Positions 13,187 to 28,100 of a stretch of DNA of 64,000 nucleotides are shown piece by piece. Source of the stretch: Brugia malayi (lineage: Eukaryota > Nematoda > Chromadorea > Rhabditida > Onchocercidae); the NCBI RefSeq assembly GCF_000002995.4, contig NW_025062475.1, positions 682,001 to 746,000 on the forward strand, in the 5' to 3' direction. How positions within the stretch are numbered: position 1 is the first letter of the stretch; each line of letters starts with the position of its first letter. The translations under genes were made by a program, and so were the position numbers. The notes under the pieces were generated by a model. That model was not told the origin of the DNA. It saw only the letters and a program-made list of their open reading frames with translations, and searched no databases.

Positions 13187-16100
13187 AAGGGAAAAGGGTG
13201 ACAATAAAAATTATTGTAAACAAAATTTGATTAGATCAGATAAACATTTAATTCATTCTTAAATGATTAGAAAGTAGAAATAATTCATTTTTTCTTTTTT
13301 TTTTTTGAAAATGATATAAAATAATCAAAAAGGAAAAAATTTCAAAAAAAAAAAAAAAGAAAATTGAAATAATTCGTTGAAAGAAATTAATTAAAAAATC
13401 TTTTTAAAAAATAGTACTGATAATAATGATAAATGTATTTAAGATTAGTGATAAGACAGTAAATTATTTTTTATTTAAGATTAGTGATAAATGTATTTAA
13501 GATTAGTGATAAGACAGTAAATTATTTGTATGATTCATCTGAAGGAAAAAAAAATAAATAAAAAATTACTTTTATTTAATTTTCAAATTATTTCTTTTAA
13601 ATGCATAAAAAAAAAGAAAACAAAAAAGAAAAAATATTTTTTTTTATTGACAAAAAAAAAAAAATTTTGAAAATGCTAAAATTGTTATTAACTTTTAATC
13701 AATTATTTGAAGAAATTTTTAATTTTTGAAAAAGATATTAAAATTAGAATTACTTTATAATCTACCATTAATGATTTATTATTTAGTCATTTAGCAAGAA
13801 TAAATTGATGTCACGCTAATGAACTTCCGCTTCAATGCCTTTTAGTGAACTTGATTAGAAATTTAATTTTAAATTAATTAAAGCCTCAAATATGATTTTA
13901 CCTTTATGCTTCAATCATGAAACTAAACCTTTTAAAATATACAATTACTTTAAATTACTCATACTTTTAGCATTATAAAGTTATCATTTCAGGGGTGTTA
14001 TTTTAGAAATTACCATCAAATATAAAATTATTATTTTATACATTTCATTGTTTGAATATTTCTTAATTATTATTTATTAAAAATTATTATATATATACTT
14101 TTAATTATTAAAGTTTTTAACCTTTGACATTGTGAAAAAAAATAATACTTTGATAATTTAAATAATTTTTTTATTTTGACGATGAAACAATTTGCTTTGT
14201 CGAATTTCTAGCTGATATATCTGAACGATTTGCTGCTTCATCTAATAAATTTAGCATTTCTTCGCCTTTTTTCGATTCTTTTTCTGGTATTTCCATTTTT
14301 AACTGAAATTTTGCATTTTTTTCAAAAAAAGAAAAAATTTTTTTTTATTAAAATTGAAATTAATTTATAGTAATATAAATGATAAAAAATAATTACAAAT
14401 TACAAATTTAAATTTTAAAGTTTATTTTTAAAGTTTTTTTTTTTTTTTTTTAAATTAACAAGATGATATAACAAAATTTAAAAAAATTTTTTCCTATCTT
14501 AAATTTGTTTATTTTTTTTTTTTTTTTTTTATAATTTTTAGTTAAGGAGAAAGAGATAAAAAATTAAAAAATTTTTCTTAATTTCTTAAATTTTCATGCT
14601 TTTTTAATTTATGTAAATTTTAGAAATAAATATTTCAAAATTTTCAAATAAATATTAAAGAAAAGATGATAAAAGATTAAGAGTTAATATGCTAATGTCG
14701 TAGTGTCACCATAATCTTCAAAATGACAAATGTCACATTTAAAATCAATTCAATTTTTTTTTCTCATACAAAAAAAAAAAAAAAAAAAATAGTTTAATCT
14801 TTTTAAAGATGATAACAAAGTTAAAGTTAGTATTACTTTAAAGTATGAAACGTATTAATGTTGTTAAAAGTTGACAGTTTTAGATTGAGTGAACAATCTT
14901 TCTTCTTTAAGCGATAATAGATTTGAGTAGTAGTAGTATTGACGATGTGACATTTAAATGTGTCCTTGACAATAAGCGACACTATTCATTGCCATCACCA
15001 TCAAATAATTTCTCAATGGAATTTATCTCTGATAATCTCTCATTTCAATTAGCTATTTTTAGGGACAAAGATAAAAGGAATAAGTAATAATCAAAAAAAA
15101 AAAGGATTTAATCTTTAGAAAATAATCCATTCTAATACTTTATGTAAATTTCAATTTCATTTAAAAAAAAAAAAAGTAGGTCATCTGTTCTAAAAAAAAA
15201 ACAGTTAAATCTATTTATAAAAAACTAATTTCAAGGTTAAATCATACAAATAAAAACATCGTAAAAATTTTGATAGCAAATAAAAGTAATAAAAAAAGGA
15301 AGGAAAAAGGTATAAAACTTTTTTCATTTTTAGAAATTGAAAAAAAAATTTTTAATTTAAATTTTTGAAATATAATAAAAAAAAAAATTTTTTTTTTTTA
15401 ATTTTTACATCAGCAATTGCTGCAGTAATTGTTTTACGATGTTTTCGAGCATCGATATGAGTTATTGTTGTGATTGTTTTATTACATTCTTGCAGAAATG
15501 TTTGTTCCTCCATTTCATCCGTAAATAAACTCAATTCAAATCCTTAAATTTTAGAATTTAATTTAAAAAGAAATTCAAAAAAAAAAAGAGAAAAGACAGA
15601 TTATTAATTATTTTTAAATTTAAAAAATTATATAATTCATAGAAATTATTACACTTTACAACAATTTGTTTTTTTTTTTTGTCTGTAAATTCAATTCTTT
15701 TTTTTTTTTTTTTTAAATTATTTAAAATTTTACAAAAAGGAAAAACCTTTTTGTTGATTTCGTTGAGGACTGATAATTAGTGCTGATAATAGTTGTAACT
15801 CATCATCTGGTAATGGATTCTCAGATTTCATTATTATTCCATCATTTTTTACCTGAAATTTAGACATTGCTAAAATAAAAGAGACAAATTTATTTGAATA
15901 AAATTTAAATTCACTAAAAATTTGTTTTGATTAAAATTTAAATTCACTAAAAATTTATTTTGATTAAAATTTAAATTCATTAAAAATTTATTTGAGTAAA
16001 ATTTTAATTCATTAAAAATTTATTTGAGTAAAATTTAAATTCATTAAAAATTTATTTGAGTAAAATTTAAATCCATTAAAAATTTATTTGAGTAAAATTT

Positions 16101-19100
16101 AAATTCACTAAAAATTTATTTTGGTTGAAATTTAAATTCACTATCATTTATTTAATTAAATAAAATATCACAATTAAATCTTTTTTTATTATGATAAAAG
16201 AATAGTATTGTATAACAGATTATTTCTATTAGTAGAAATTTCTTTCAATTCTTTCTTTTTTTTTTCTCATCTTTTCAAATTTAAATTTTTAATAAAATTT
16301 CGCAAAAAGAAAACAACAACAACCTGTAAAGTTTCTGGTGACACATACATATTACAACCTAATGTTGTACCTCTATCATTCATATTCAATTCTATACTTC
16401 CCTGAAATAATTAATAATTAAAATTAGCATAAAATTAATTTAGGCATAATTAAATTAAATTAGCATAAAATTAATTTAAGCATGACGTAATGATAGTAAT
16501 TTTTTTTCCTATTACTTTTTTTTTCCTAAAATATTTTTTTTTCATAAATTTTTGCCAAATATAATAACTATAACATTTTATGCATAATCAGTAAAAATTG
16601 AATAAATTAATCTAAAAATGCTCAAAAATTAATTGTAACATTTTAATATTAATAACTTTTATTAATACTTTTTAAATTAAAATTATCCATTTCATTTCAA
16701 TTTTTCAAATTAAAAATTAAAAAAATTTTAAATTTAACCTTTGTGATGCATGGCTTATATGAAATGACATTATCATCGGTTATGAATGATTCCGAAAAAG
16801 TTTTTCCGTCACTGTCAAAATATCTGATCATTCCAGGTGGTTTACCATTGTAGGGTAATTGATAATTTGTTTCCGGAAAAAGAATAAAACGTCCGTCATC
16901 CGTTTGCTTATTTTCACGTACGAACAATGATATATTCACACGTAAATCCTTAAAATAAAAATTAATTCATTTAAAACAAGAGATAATAAAATATTTAAAT
17001 CAAAAAATAATAAAATAATATGAAATTGAAAAATTTTTCATTTCATTAGATCGAAATTAATAATTCATTGTCATTAATTTCATTTGTAAAATATATATAT
17101 AATCGATTAAGTATCGATTAAAAATATTATTGAATATCGAATTAATTATATTTGAATTAGTTAAAATACTCATATTGCTAATTAGTATTATTATTATTAT
17201 TTTATTCAAACCTGAAAAAAATTTAACAAACAGCTTCGAATCATTGCTTGCTCCCAGAGTGGAATTTTATGATAAGTTAGAATAACCTAAAATTAGTGAA
17301 ATAATTTAGAATTGAATAATAATAATAATATAATTAAATTTATTATCATATAATTATTAATCATCATTATCATATTATGATAATATTTTATAATTTAAGA
17401 ATTTTATTTTTTTTTTTTTTACATATGAATATAAAAAGGAAATTTTATTTCATTTTAATTTATCAATTAATTAATATTTTTTTTTTAAAATTACTTTTAA
17501 CTTATTTCATTTTTTTTTTTATTTCTTTTCAACAATAAAAAAAAATTGAATAAAAACCATTCGATGAGCCACGTCCAAGAATTGATTTAATTTTTGATCA
17601 TCACGTAAAATTTCACGGACGCAATCAAAATGATTAAGCGTAATGAAGACGATATTTTCAGGTCCATTGCAAAGTTGAAGTTGATATTTGTATGTCATTG
17701 TCATCAATGCATATAATTTATCCATGCTTTTAAAAAAAAAAAAAAAAAATGGAATGAAATGAATGAAATTGCATAGTATGAATAGAAAGTGAAATAGGAA
17801 TTAAATTAGATTGAAAAATTAAAATAGTTAAATTACGATTATTAATCAATAAAGAATTATCTTTTTTTTTTTTTTTTTAATTAAAATAATTTGAAGTTGA
17901 GGAATATTAAGCGAAGAAAATGTAACAAATTTCAATTATTTCATTTTATTAATTCAAATAAATTAAAATTGTGAAATTTTAAATGAAAAAATACAACAAA
18001 TTATTTCATTTTATTAACTAAATTTATTTGAAATTGTGAAATTTTAAATAAGGAAAATGTAACAAATTTCAATTATTTCATTTTTTAAATTATAGAAAAA
18101 AATTTAAATTGTGAAATGACAAATGAAAAAATACAACAAATTTCAATTATTTCATTTTTTAAATTAAAAAAAATTTTAAATTGTGAAATACTAAATGAAA
18201 AAAATAACAAATTTCAATTATTTCATTTTATTAATTCAAATAAATTAAAATTGTGAAATTTTAAATGAAAAAATACAACAAGTTATTTCATTTTATTATC
18301 TAAATTTATTTGAAATTATGAAATTTTAAATAAGGAAAATTTAACAAATTTCAATTATTTCACTTTTTAAATTAAAAAAAATTTTAAATTGTAAAATATT
18401 AAATGAAGAAAATGTAACAAATTTCAATTATTTCATTTCATTAATTAAAATAAATTAAAATTGTCAAATATTAAATGAAAAAAAAATGTATCAAATTACA
18501 ATTACCTCATTTTATCAAGTCTCATAATGGTTGAATGAATAATTTTTTCAAAAAAAATTCGCATAATTTGTTTGCTACAAATATATTGTGGCTTAAATAA
18601 TTCTTTTAAAAATATCGTATTAAATAAAATATGTGAAATATCTCGTAGCACTTGTGTCATCCTCTCTTTGTCAACATTTTGAGCCTAAAAATTTAAAACA
18701 AAACAAAAAAAAAAAAAAAAAAACAATTTTTTTTTTCACATCCAAAAATTTAAATTTTTACTTCCTAAAATTTCAGTCTTATTGATTAGTGAAAGAAATT
18801 TAAAATTTTACAATATTTAAATTAGTGTAAAAAAAAAAAAAGATTTTTTTTTTTTTGTTTTTTAAAATATTTTATAAATTTTTATGAAAATTATTAAAAA
18901 AAAAAAAAAGAATTAAAATACCTTTAAACGTTGCTGCAAAATATAAATCATTTCGCTGCCCACATTAAGTATTAGCAAAGGCATACATTTCAATGACATC
19001 CTTCTGTTAAATTTTAATTTAATTAATTCAATACTTAATAAAAGTTTAAATTATTTAATTTTTAATCTAATGATTTGATCTTTGATCTATTTATCTGTAG

Positions 19101-22100
19101 AATCTGCGTAGATTATTTGATACTCAAATCAATTTTATTTTGCTAAAAGATAGTTAAAATTTAAAGTAATTAAAGAGAGAGGAAGAGAGAGACAGGGAGA
19201 GAGGGAGAGAGAGAGAGAAAGAAATAAAATATGTAATAATCGTTTCCATGGTGATAAAAGGGAAAAAGTGAAATTTAGGGAATTATTGAATAAAATTAGA
19301 AATGATTTACAGCAAACGTTTTTAAGGTAACAGCGAATAATAGTTGTGGCAATGAAAGTAATGTACAGTACAGTTTATCAAAAACTGATCCGGTCAACGA
19401 ACCATTCCGAATTGATGCACAATCCGGAACAATATGTCTCGAATCAATTCTTGATTATGAACAATGCACCATTTATCAGCTTCATGTTTATGCTCATAAT
19501 ATAAGTTAGTGCTTAAGTTATACTTTCAATAACATATTCAATCACACACGTAGTTTACACGTACGTTATTTAAGTGTAAACAATTTTAGTACGTGTAGGA
19601 TGAGTATTTTTCATAAATTATACTATACTATTTGTTATTCATTTATCAGATATATTCTTGCAATGCAGCATGCATTTGAAATGCATGCTGCATACTGCAT
19701 GCCGCACAATGAGCGCTTTATTACTACTCATCATAAAATGATAGCAGATGGCATTTAATTAATTGTAAATGAAATTCTCAAAATGCACAGACAAATAATT
19801 TATGCATAATACTCGCAAAATGCAAATGCAAAATGCAATCTTTTAAATACTTTTGCCGCATAAGTAGCAAAAATGACAGATGGATGATGCATTTCTTACG
19901 AATGAGATTTATGAGCTTTAGACAGGACAATTGCGCTTTTCTTTTTAATATATTTTGCAGATGGTCACAAAAAAAAAAAAAAAAAAAAAAAAATGAAATT
20001 AATTAATTAAATTAATTTGCATAAAGCATTGTTATAAAATAAATTAATAAAAAAAAAAAAGAAATTAATAAAAATTGCTATGTTTTAGATGGACGATTCA
20101 GTCGAGCATTAGTAAATATTCACGTGAAAGACGTAAATGATAATTTACCAATATTTTACACGCAACAATATAACGTTTCAATACGAGAAAATATAGCAAT
20201 GAATAGTTTACTCGTATTAATTTCAGCTAATGATGCTGATAGTGAAATTTATGGAAAGGTTTGTAAAATTATTTTTATTATCAAAAAAAAAAATTTTTTT
20301 TGTTGCATTTACTGAGATAAAAAATTTGATTATAGTTATAGGAGAAGAAAATGAATTGATAAGATATGATAAGAGATTAGAAATTATTTTTTGTTAACTA
20401 TTTTCAAAAACATTTAAATATTTGAGTATTTATCAGCGAGTATATTTAAGGTAACGTGATTTACGTGAAAAAAATATCAATTGATTTTAATGTGATTTAT
20501 GTGAAAAAGATATTAATGGATTTTAACGTGATTTACGTAAAAATGATGTTAATAGATTTTAACGTGATTTACCTGAAAAAGATATTAATAGATTTTAACG
20601 TGATTTACGCGAAAAAGATATTAATAGATTTTAATGTGATTTACGTGAAAAAGATATTAATAGATTTTAACGTGATTTACGTAAAAATGATGTTAATAGA
20701 TTTTAACGTGATTTACGTGAAAAAAATATCAATTGATTTTAATGTGATTTACGTGAAAAAGATATTAATAGATTTTAAATTGCCATTGCATTTTGTGCTT
20801 TTCATTGAATTTTATTTGTTTTAATACTTGGATGAAACAATTGACGTCATTTCTAAATTCTATTTTAATGCTATTTTCAAAATTTTATTTTAATAACATT
20901 TCTAAAATTCTAAATTCTGTTTACCTTTCAGGTAACTTATCGATTTGAAACCGGTCAGTCGGATACGGATGCTTTCCGATTGGATGAAAAATCAGGTCGC
21001 TTATATGTAAAAAATAAATTATCAAAAAGAGATTATCATTTGAAAGTGGAAGCTATTGATGGAAGTGGATTAGTTAGCGAGAAAAAGGCATATTCTACAG
21101 TTTTTTTTTTTTTCAGAATATTTTCCGGAAGAAAAAAATAATAGTAATTTATAATTCGTTGTAATTTATCTAATAATTTATAAAAGAAAAAGAATAATAA
21201 AATAACTTACTAGAAAATTTATCTTTTATTTTAAAGTTAAAATGAACTATCTTTTATTTTTTATGTTAATTTAAAAAAAAAAAAATTTCCAAATTTTAGG
21301 CTACTGTTCATATCAGTGTTATCAGTAAATCCATATTAACACCACAATTTACAAATGCATTGTATGAATTTAATGTTTTAGAAGGAACTCTTCCAGGTAT
21401 AATAATCGGTGAAGTAAGTTTTTGCAATTTAAAAAAATTTTTGTTTTTAAATTTTCCTTTAATTTTAAAAAATTTAATTAATCTTTTCTTTTTTCTAAAA
21501 AAAATTTTTTTTTTCTTTCTTTCATTTGTTTTTTTCAGGTTAAAGCTAAAGGATTTTTTCCGATAAATTATAATGCTTATTCCGGTGATCCGGATCATTT
21601 CTTTTCAATTAATGCTAAAAATGGTCAAATTAGCATTGCTCAATATTTAGATGCTGATAAATGGGAACAGTTATTACTTAATGTACAGGTAAATTAGTAA
21701 TTTAAATTTTATTAAATTATTTACATATGCAAATTGAAAATCAAAATTAACTGATATCAAATGATAATATTATCAAATAATAATAATAATTTTTGTAGGC
21801 AATAATGGAAAATGGTGAAATGAATTATACGCAAGTTCTTATCAAATTAACTGATAGCAATGATAATGCACCAATTTTTGAATTAAATAAAATTGAATCA
21901 TATGTTTATGAAAATTATCCAACAAATGTGCCATTCTTTGCTATACAAGCATATGATAAGGATCGTGGAAAGGTTATCAGTTAATTTTATTCTTTTTTAA
22001 TTTAATATCAAAAATAATCAAATAAATAAAAGATAAAAATTTTTAAGTTTGTTTCTTTCTTTTTTCTTTTAATTTTTATTGCACAAATTCTTATCAAATT

Positions 22101-25100
22101 AATTTGATAACAATTTTTTTTTCTCGTTTTTTATTTTTAATATATAATTTTAAATAGTTTTATTGAAAAATTTTTATTATGTAATTTTAAAAAATAATTT
22201 TTTGAAAAAATAATAAATTGTTTTATTAAGTAACAATTTATGAAATTTAGAAAAAAAAAAGTAATTTGAAAATAATTTTTAGAATGGCGATGTGAAATAT
22301 GCATTATTAGAAAGTGAACCAGAAGAATGTCCAATTTTAATTCAACCATTAAGTGGTGAATTAATATTAACAGCTAAATTAGATTTTGAATTAATCAATA
22401 AATATTGGTTAATAATAGAGGCGCAAGATGACGGAATACCGCCACGTTCATCTAATATCACTGTGATTGTAAATATTCTCGACATTAATGATAATAAACC
22501 TGAATTCAAGGAACAAATGTATTTTGTTGATGTAAGTTATTTGATATGATTATTTAATAGAAAAAAATGATTTTTTATCAAATATTAATTTAATGTATAA
22601 AATTTTTGAAAAATAAAAACATTTAAAAAAGAGAAAAATTTATGAATAATTTTGTTTTTTTTTTTTATTATTTTTTGCATATTAGCTATTTCAATTTAAT
22701 TTTTAAAATTTTTCAATTTGTAATTAGGAAATAACTTTCAGTTTGTGATTTGTTTTTTCTTTTTTGGTTTTTTTTTTTTTTTTTTAATTTGATTTTTTAT
22801 TTACTTATTTTGTTTGTTTGCTTTTAAAGATTATTCTTGATGTAATTGTTTGTTCTTCTTTTTTGATTTTATTAATTTTTTTTTTTTTTTAATCTTTCAA
22901 AAATTGGTGAAAATTTTTAGGTACCGGAAGATGCTCAACTTATGACTGATATTTTAACAGTTCAAGCAAAAGATTTAGATAGCGAACAAAATGCTAGGAT
23001 TTCGTATCAATTCAGTGAAGAAAATGATAATTTCGGCATTAATTCGGTAACCGGAAATATTTTTGTGAAAGGAATACTTGATCGTGAAATGATTCCGGAA
23101 TATCATTTATTTGTTATTGCTAGTGATAACGGAAAAGTGAAATTTTTATGTTTTTTTTTTTTTTTTAATATTTAAAAAGTTAAATTTACTTATAATAATA
23201 TTAGAAATTCGTTAAATTAAAATGAATATGAATTTTGAAAAAATGTTTAATAATTTCATTTTTTAAAAGAAATAAATTGAAATACCATAAATATTACAAA
23301 AATTAAAATTAAAAAAAAAAAAAAAAAAAAGATTTCTTACTATATTCAACTTAAACTACCACAATTTTTTTAATCAAAATTATCAGAAATTAAAATTATA
23401 TTATTTTTTTTTAAAGAAAAAAATTATAAATTAAAATATTGTGAATATTTTCAAAATTAAAATTTTAAAAAATTTTTTATTATAGACAATAAAATTACCT
23501 GTAAATATTAAATGAGAATTATATCATAAACTAAAATTTGAGAGTTAATAATAATTAAAAAATGTGATTAATTGTTAGAATATTTTTTTAGCCACAACTT
23601 TCATCTCAAACAAACATTCATATCAAAATTTTGGATGTCAATGATAATTCACCGTTATGTCCAGTGATAAATTCATTTACACTTAGTGATAAAATTGATA
23701 TTGGTGTAACATTTGATAAAATAGTTGCAACGGATCCGGATGAAGGCTTAAACGGAAGCTTATTGTATCGATTAAAAGTAGAAGATATTAATTTTGCTAT
23801 TCAGGAAAACGGTACGGATAATTTAATCATTCTATAACTCTTTACAAAAAAAAAAAAAAAAAAAAATGATAACCATTAAATGTGATAACAAAAAAAAAAG
23901 ACAATGAAAATATTAAATTTTACTAAAAATAAAATTAATGAATGGATAAATTTTTCTTTTAATAATTAAATTTAAATAGGAAAAGATAATATTTTTGTAA
24001 CAATATTTGCTTTTTTTTTGCTATTTTTGCTGTTTCAGAATTCTTTCTGATAAGTGATAATCATTTATGATAACAAAAAGTTATTTATTTACTTTATATA
24101 AAATTAAAACTTTTCATTAGTATTATAGGTGAATTATTTATGAAAAGAAAAATTACGATGAAAGATCACAGAAAAGAAAGTCGCTTATCAGTGATAATTT
24201 TTGATCGAAACGGTGATATGCAAGCACGATCAACTATTTGTCCAATTCGTATTATTATTGGAAAGTTAAATTCTAAAGTTAAATTATTGGAACCAATAGA
24301 TCGTATTATTAGGTAAGAAATTTATTATTAATTTAAATTTATCAATTTTTTTTTGTTTAGAGATAAAAATGATAAATTATTAGTTAATTTTTTTTTATTA
24401 ATTAATTTATTAACTTTTAAATTTTATTTAAAATTTTATATGACAGTTTATTAGTTAATTAATTAACTAATTATAAAATTTAATTAATTAATTGTTTTAT
24501 TAGTATTATGACAGATTATGGTATAGTGCTATATATATGATTGTTAAATTAAACTATCACTAAATTTTATGCAAATTTATATAAATTAGATTTGAGTTAT
24601 CGTAGATTACTTTAATATTATAAAATTATAATTGTTTCCTTTACTTTTCATTTTTTTTTGAAAAAATAAAAAAAATAATTTTAATTAATATTTATTAAAA
24701 ATTTTGCAGAATTGATGAAAAATGCATATCGAATTGCTTGTTAAAAATATTGAATGCAACAGATGTTGCAAGATGGGAAATTAAATTGAGCGGTAGAAAT
24801 TTCAATTTAAATTTTAATTTAAATTTCACAAAAAAAAAAATAAAAATTATCAGTTAGAATATTGTAAAAAAAAAAAAAAAAAAAAAAAAATTAACACTTT
24901 TATTATATTCTTTAGTCTTTTTTTCGATTTTTTTTAAAAAAAAAAAAAAAAAGAAATAAAAAATTTTGGAATAAAATTTGATAAATTTCAAATGACTGAT
25001 TTCATTACTATTTTTTAGATATTTCAAATAATTTTGAAATTTGGAATAATACAATTCGTACTTCTGCATATTTCAATAAAACCACAATCAATGATAGTCA

Positions 25101-28100
25101 AACATTATCAGTGATAGCATTTGATAATGATAATCATCAACAACAAATTGTATTTATCATTCGTATATCAAAATTAGGATTGTCACATCGAGATGATAAG
25201 ACAACTGTGATAAGGTTAAATGTTTTATATTCTCATCAATCAATTTAGGTTCATAATTGATCTATCAAGAAATGTTTCTGCATAATTTTTTAGTTTTTTA
25301 TTAAAAAAGAAAATTTTTTTTTTAACTTATAAATAAATAAATGATAAGTTTTAACTGTTAAGATAAATGATAATGATAAGTTTTAACTGTTAAGATAAAT
25401 GATAATAAATAAATGATAAGTTTTAACTGTTAAGATAAATGATAATAAATAAATGATAAGTTTTAACTGTTAAGACAACTGATAATAAATAAATGATAAG
25501 TTTTAACTGTTAAGATAAATGATAATAAATAAATGATAAGTTTTAACTGTTAAGATAAATGATAAGTTTTAACTGTTAAGATAAATGATAAGTTTTAACC
25601 GCTAAGATAAATGATAAGTTTTAACTGTTAAGATAAATGATAAAAAATAAATGATAAGTTTTAACTGTTAAGATAAATGATAAGTTTTAACTGCTAAGAT
25701 AAATGATAAGTTTTAACTGTTAAGATAAATGATAAGTTTTAACTGCTAAGATAAATGATAAGTTTTAACTGTTAAGATAAATGATAATAAATTTTAGAAT
25801 ACCAAATACTATATCAGTTGGTTCAAAATTAGTAACACTAAGTAATGAAACGAATAATAATGCGACAATATGGCATTTAAAAAATGAGGTAAATGTTTTT
25901 TTTTTTTTTCCATTTATTTAAATAAATTTAAACAATTTTAAAACGAACAATTTTTTTTTTTTTTTGCTTTTCGTTTTGTATGAATGAAAAATTATTATTG
26001 TTTGAAGTGAAAACAATGTAATTCAAATTTAAATATTTAATTAAAATTTAGACAGATGCATTTTACCTGGATAGTATAACATCAACCTTATATTTGGCAA
26101 CAAATATTCGTTGGTTTCATCAAAAAAGTTATCTTCTTAATGTGGAAAAATGGCATTCATTAAATTATAAGCAAATTGAACAACAAAATATTTACATTGA
26201 AATTGAGCCAACAAATATTCATTGGCCTCAATTTTTGAATTGTCCACGTTTTTTAACAATTAAAGAAAATGAGCCAACAGGTAAAAGTTATTAAAGATGC
26301 TAAAGTTAAAGGTATTAAAGCTAAAATTTTTGAAAAAAAAACATTCAATTAGCTGCAAAAAATTAACAAAAATTTTTTCTTTTCAAACAATTTTTTTTTT
26401 TTTTTCTTTCCTTTGTTTGTTTGTTTTTTTTTTTTTTTTTGTGGGAATGAAAAAATTATTATTGTTGAAATGAAAACAATGAAATTTAATGGAATATAAT
26501 AGTTTTTATTATAGAAATAAAATAAAAATCTAAATGTTGAATTAATTTACATAAATTTTTTAATTAATTTCAGCGAAATATAATTTTGAATTAAATTTAG
26601 GTTCAATAATTGGAAAAGTATCTGCTGAGGATACGAATGATGATGATGATGATGGACAATTGAGCTATTCAATAGTTCAAAGTTCAACTGGATTATTTTC
26701 AATTGATCCAGATACTGCTGAATTATTGCTCATTCGTTCATTACATTGGGAAAAGGTTAATTAAATTAAATTAAATTAATCAAATACTAACCTAAAATAT
26801 TATTGGTTTTTTTTTTTTCCTCTAATTCTTTGATAATAATTTTTAGAATATTCAAATTAGAAATATTAAAAAAATATTTTTGTAAGATTTTAGAAAGATA
26901 ATAGATGAAACAAATAGAATAGCATATGAATAATGATAAAAAAAAATTGCAAAAAAAAAAAAAAAAATAAATTAAAATATAATTAATTTAAGTTTAATTA
27001 AAATTTTGAAATTAATTATTTCTAATTTTACTAAATTAAACTTTTTTTTAAAAAAGAAAACTATTTATTAATTCTAGGATTTATCATTGTTTCTGGTCGT
27101 TGAAGCAGAAAATAGTAACAGCGATGTGATAAGACGTTCACATTGTGTTGTTTTTATCAATGTTGAAGATATCAATGATCATCAACCACAATTTCTAAGG
27201 TTTCTTCTAATTTAATTAGTCGTATTTAATTTAAGAGTTTTTTTTTTTTTAAAAAAAAAAAAAACAAAATAAACATTATCGAAGATAATTTTTCCTTCGT
27301 TATTTTCATGGAACCAAAAATTTCGGTTAACTTTTATAAGTTTCATTTTTTAATTTTACTAAATTTAACTTTTTTTTTTTTTGTTTCTAAATTTTATTCA
27401 TTTAAATTCATTTAATAATAATAATTTCATTCGTTTCAGTTCACAAAAGATAACGATTGATGATAATTTTGTTAATGATGATATTATCCATCATATTGTT
27501 GCTATTGATGATGATGCAGGCGGTAATGGCAAAGTCACATATGCGCTTATCGATGGAAATACTGATAATGCATTCAGTATTGATTCCAATACTGGTATTT
27601 CTTATTTATTTTTTTATATCATTTAAATTGTTTTTACATTAAAAGAAGCTTTATGAAATAACATTTTAAAAAAAAAAAATTAAAAAAGAAGAAATGAAAT
27701 TAATTATTAATTTAATTATATTTAAATATTATGTATAGATGTCACCAGTTATTTCCTAAATAAATTTAATAATTTAATTAAGTTTATTCAATTTCGAAAT
27801 AATATTTTAATTGAAAAATTATAAAATTTTAATTGAAAAATGATAATTAAATTTTATAACATTTATAATTAGTAATTAATTTAAATATACTATTACAGGT
27901 GCTTTAATTCTTAAACATCGTTTCAACAATGAACGACGCATACGCATACGCGCAAGCGATAATGGCGTTCCGTCGAGATATGCGGAAAAGGATATTACTG
28001 TTAAATTTGATTCAGGACATCAACAATGGAAATTTTTTCCGCAACGGAAATATTTCATTAATATGAATGGTAGCGCAACACCCGGAACTGTTCTACATGA

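Noticed and set aside
20456..20824. A protein of 122 residues made of a 12-residue repeat
   Set aside because: It lies between two cadherin exons that join in phase and is a 36-bp minisatellite.
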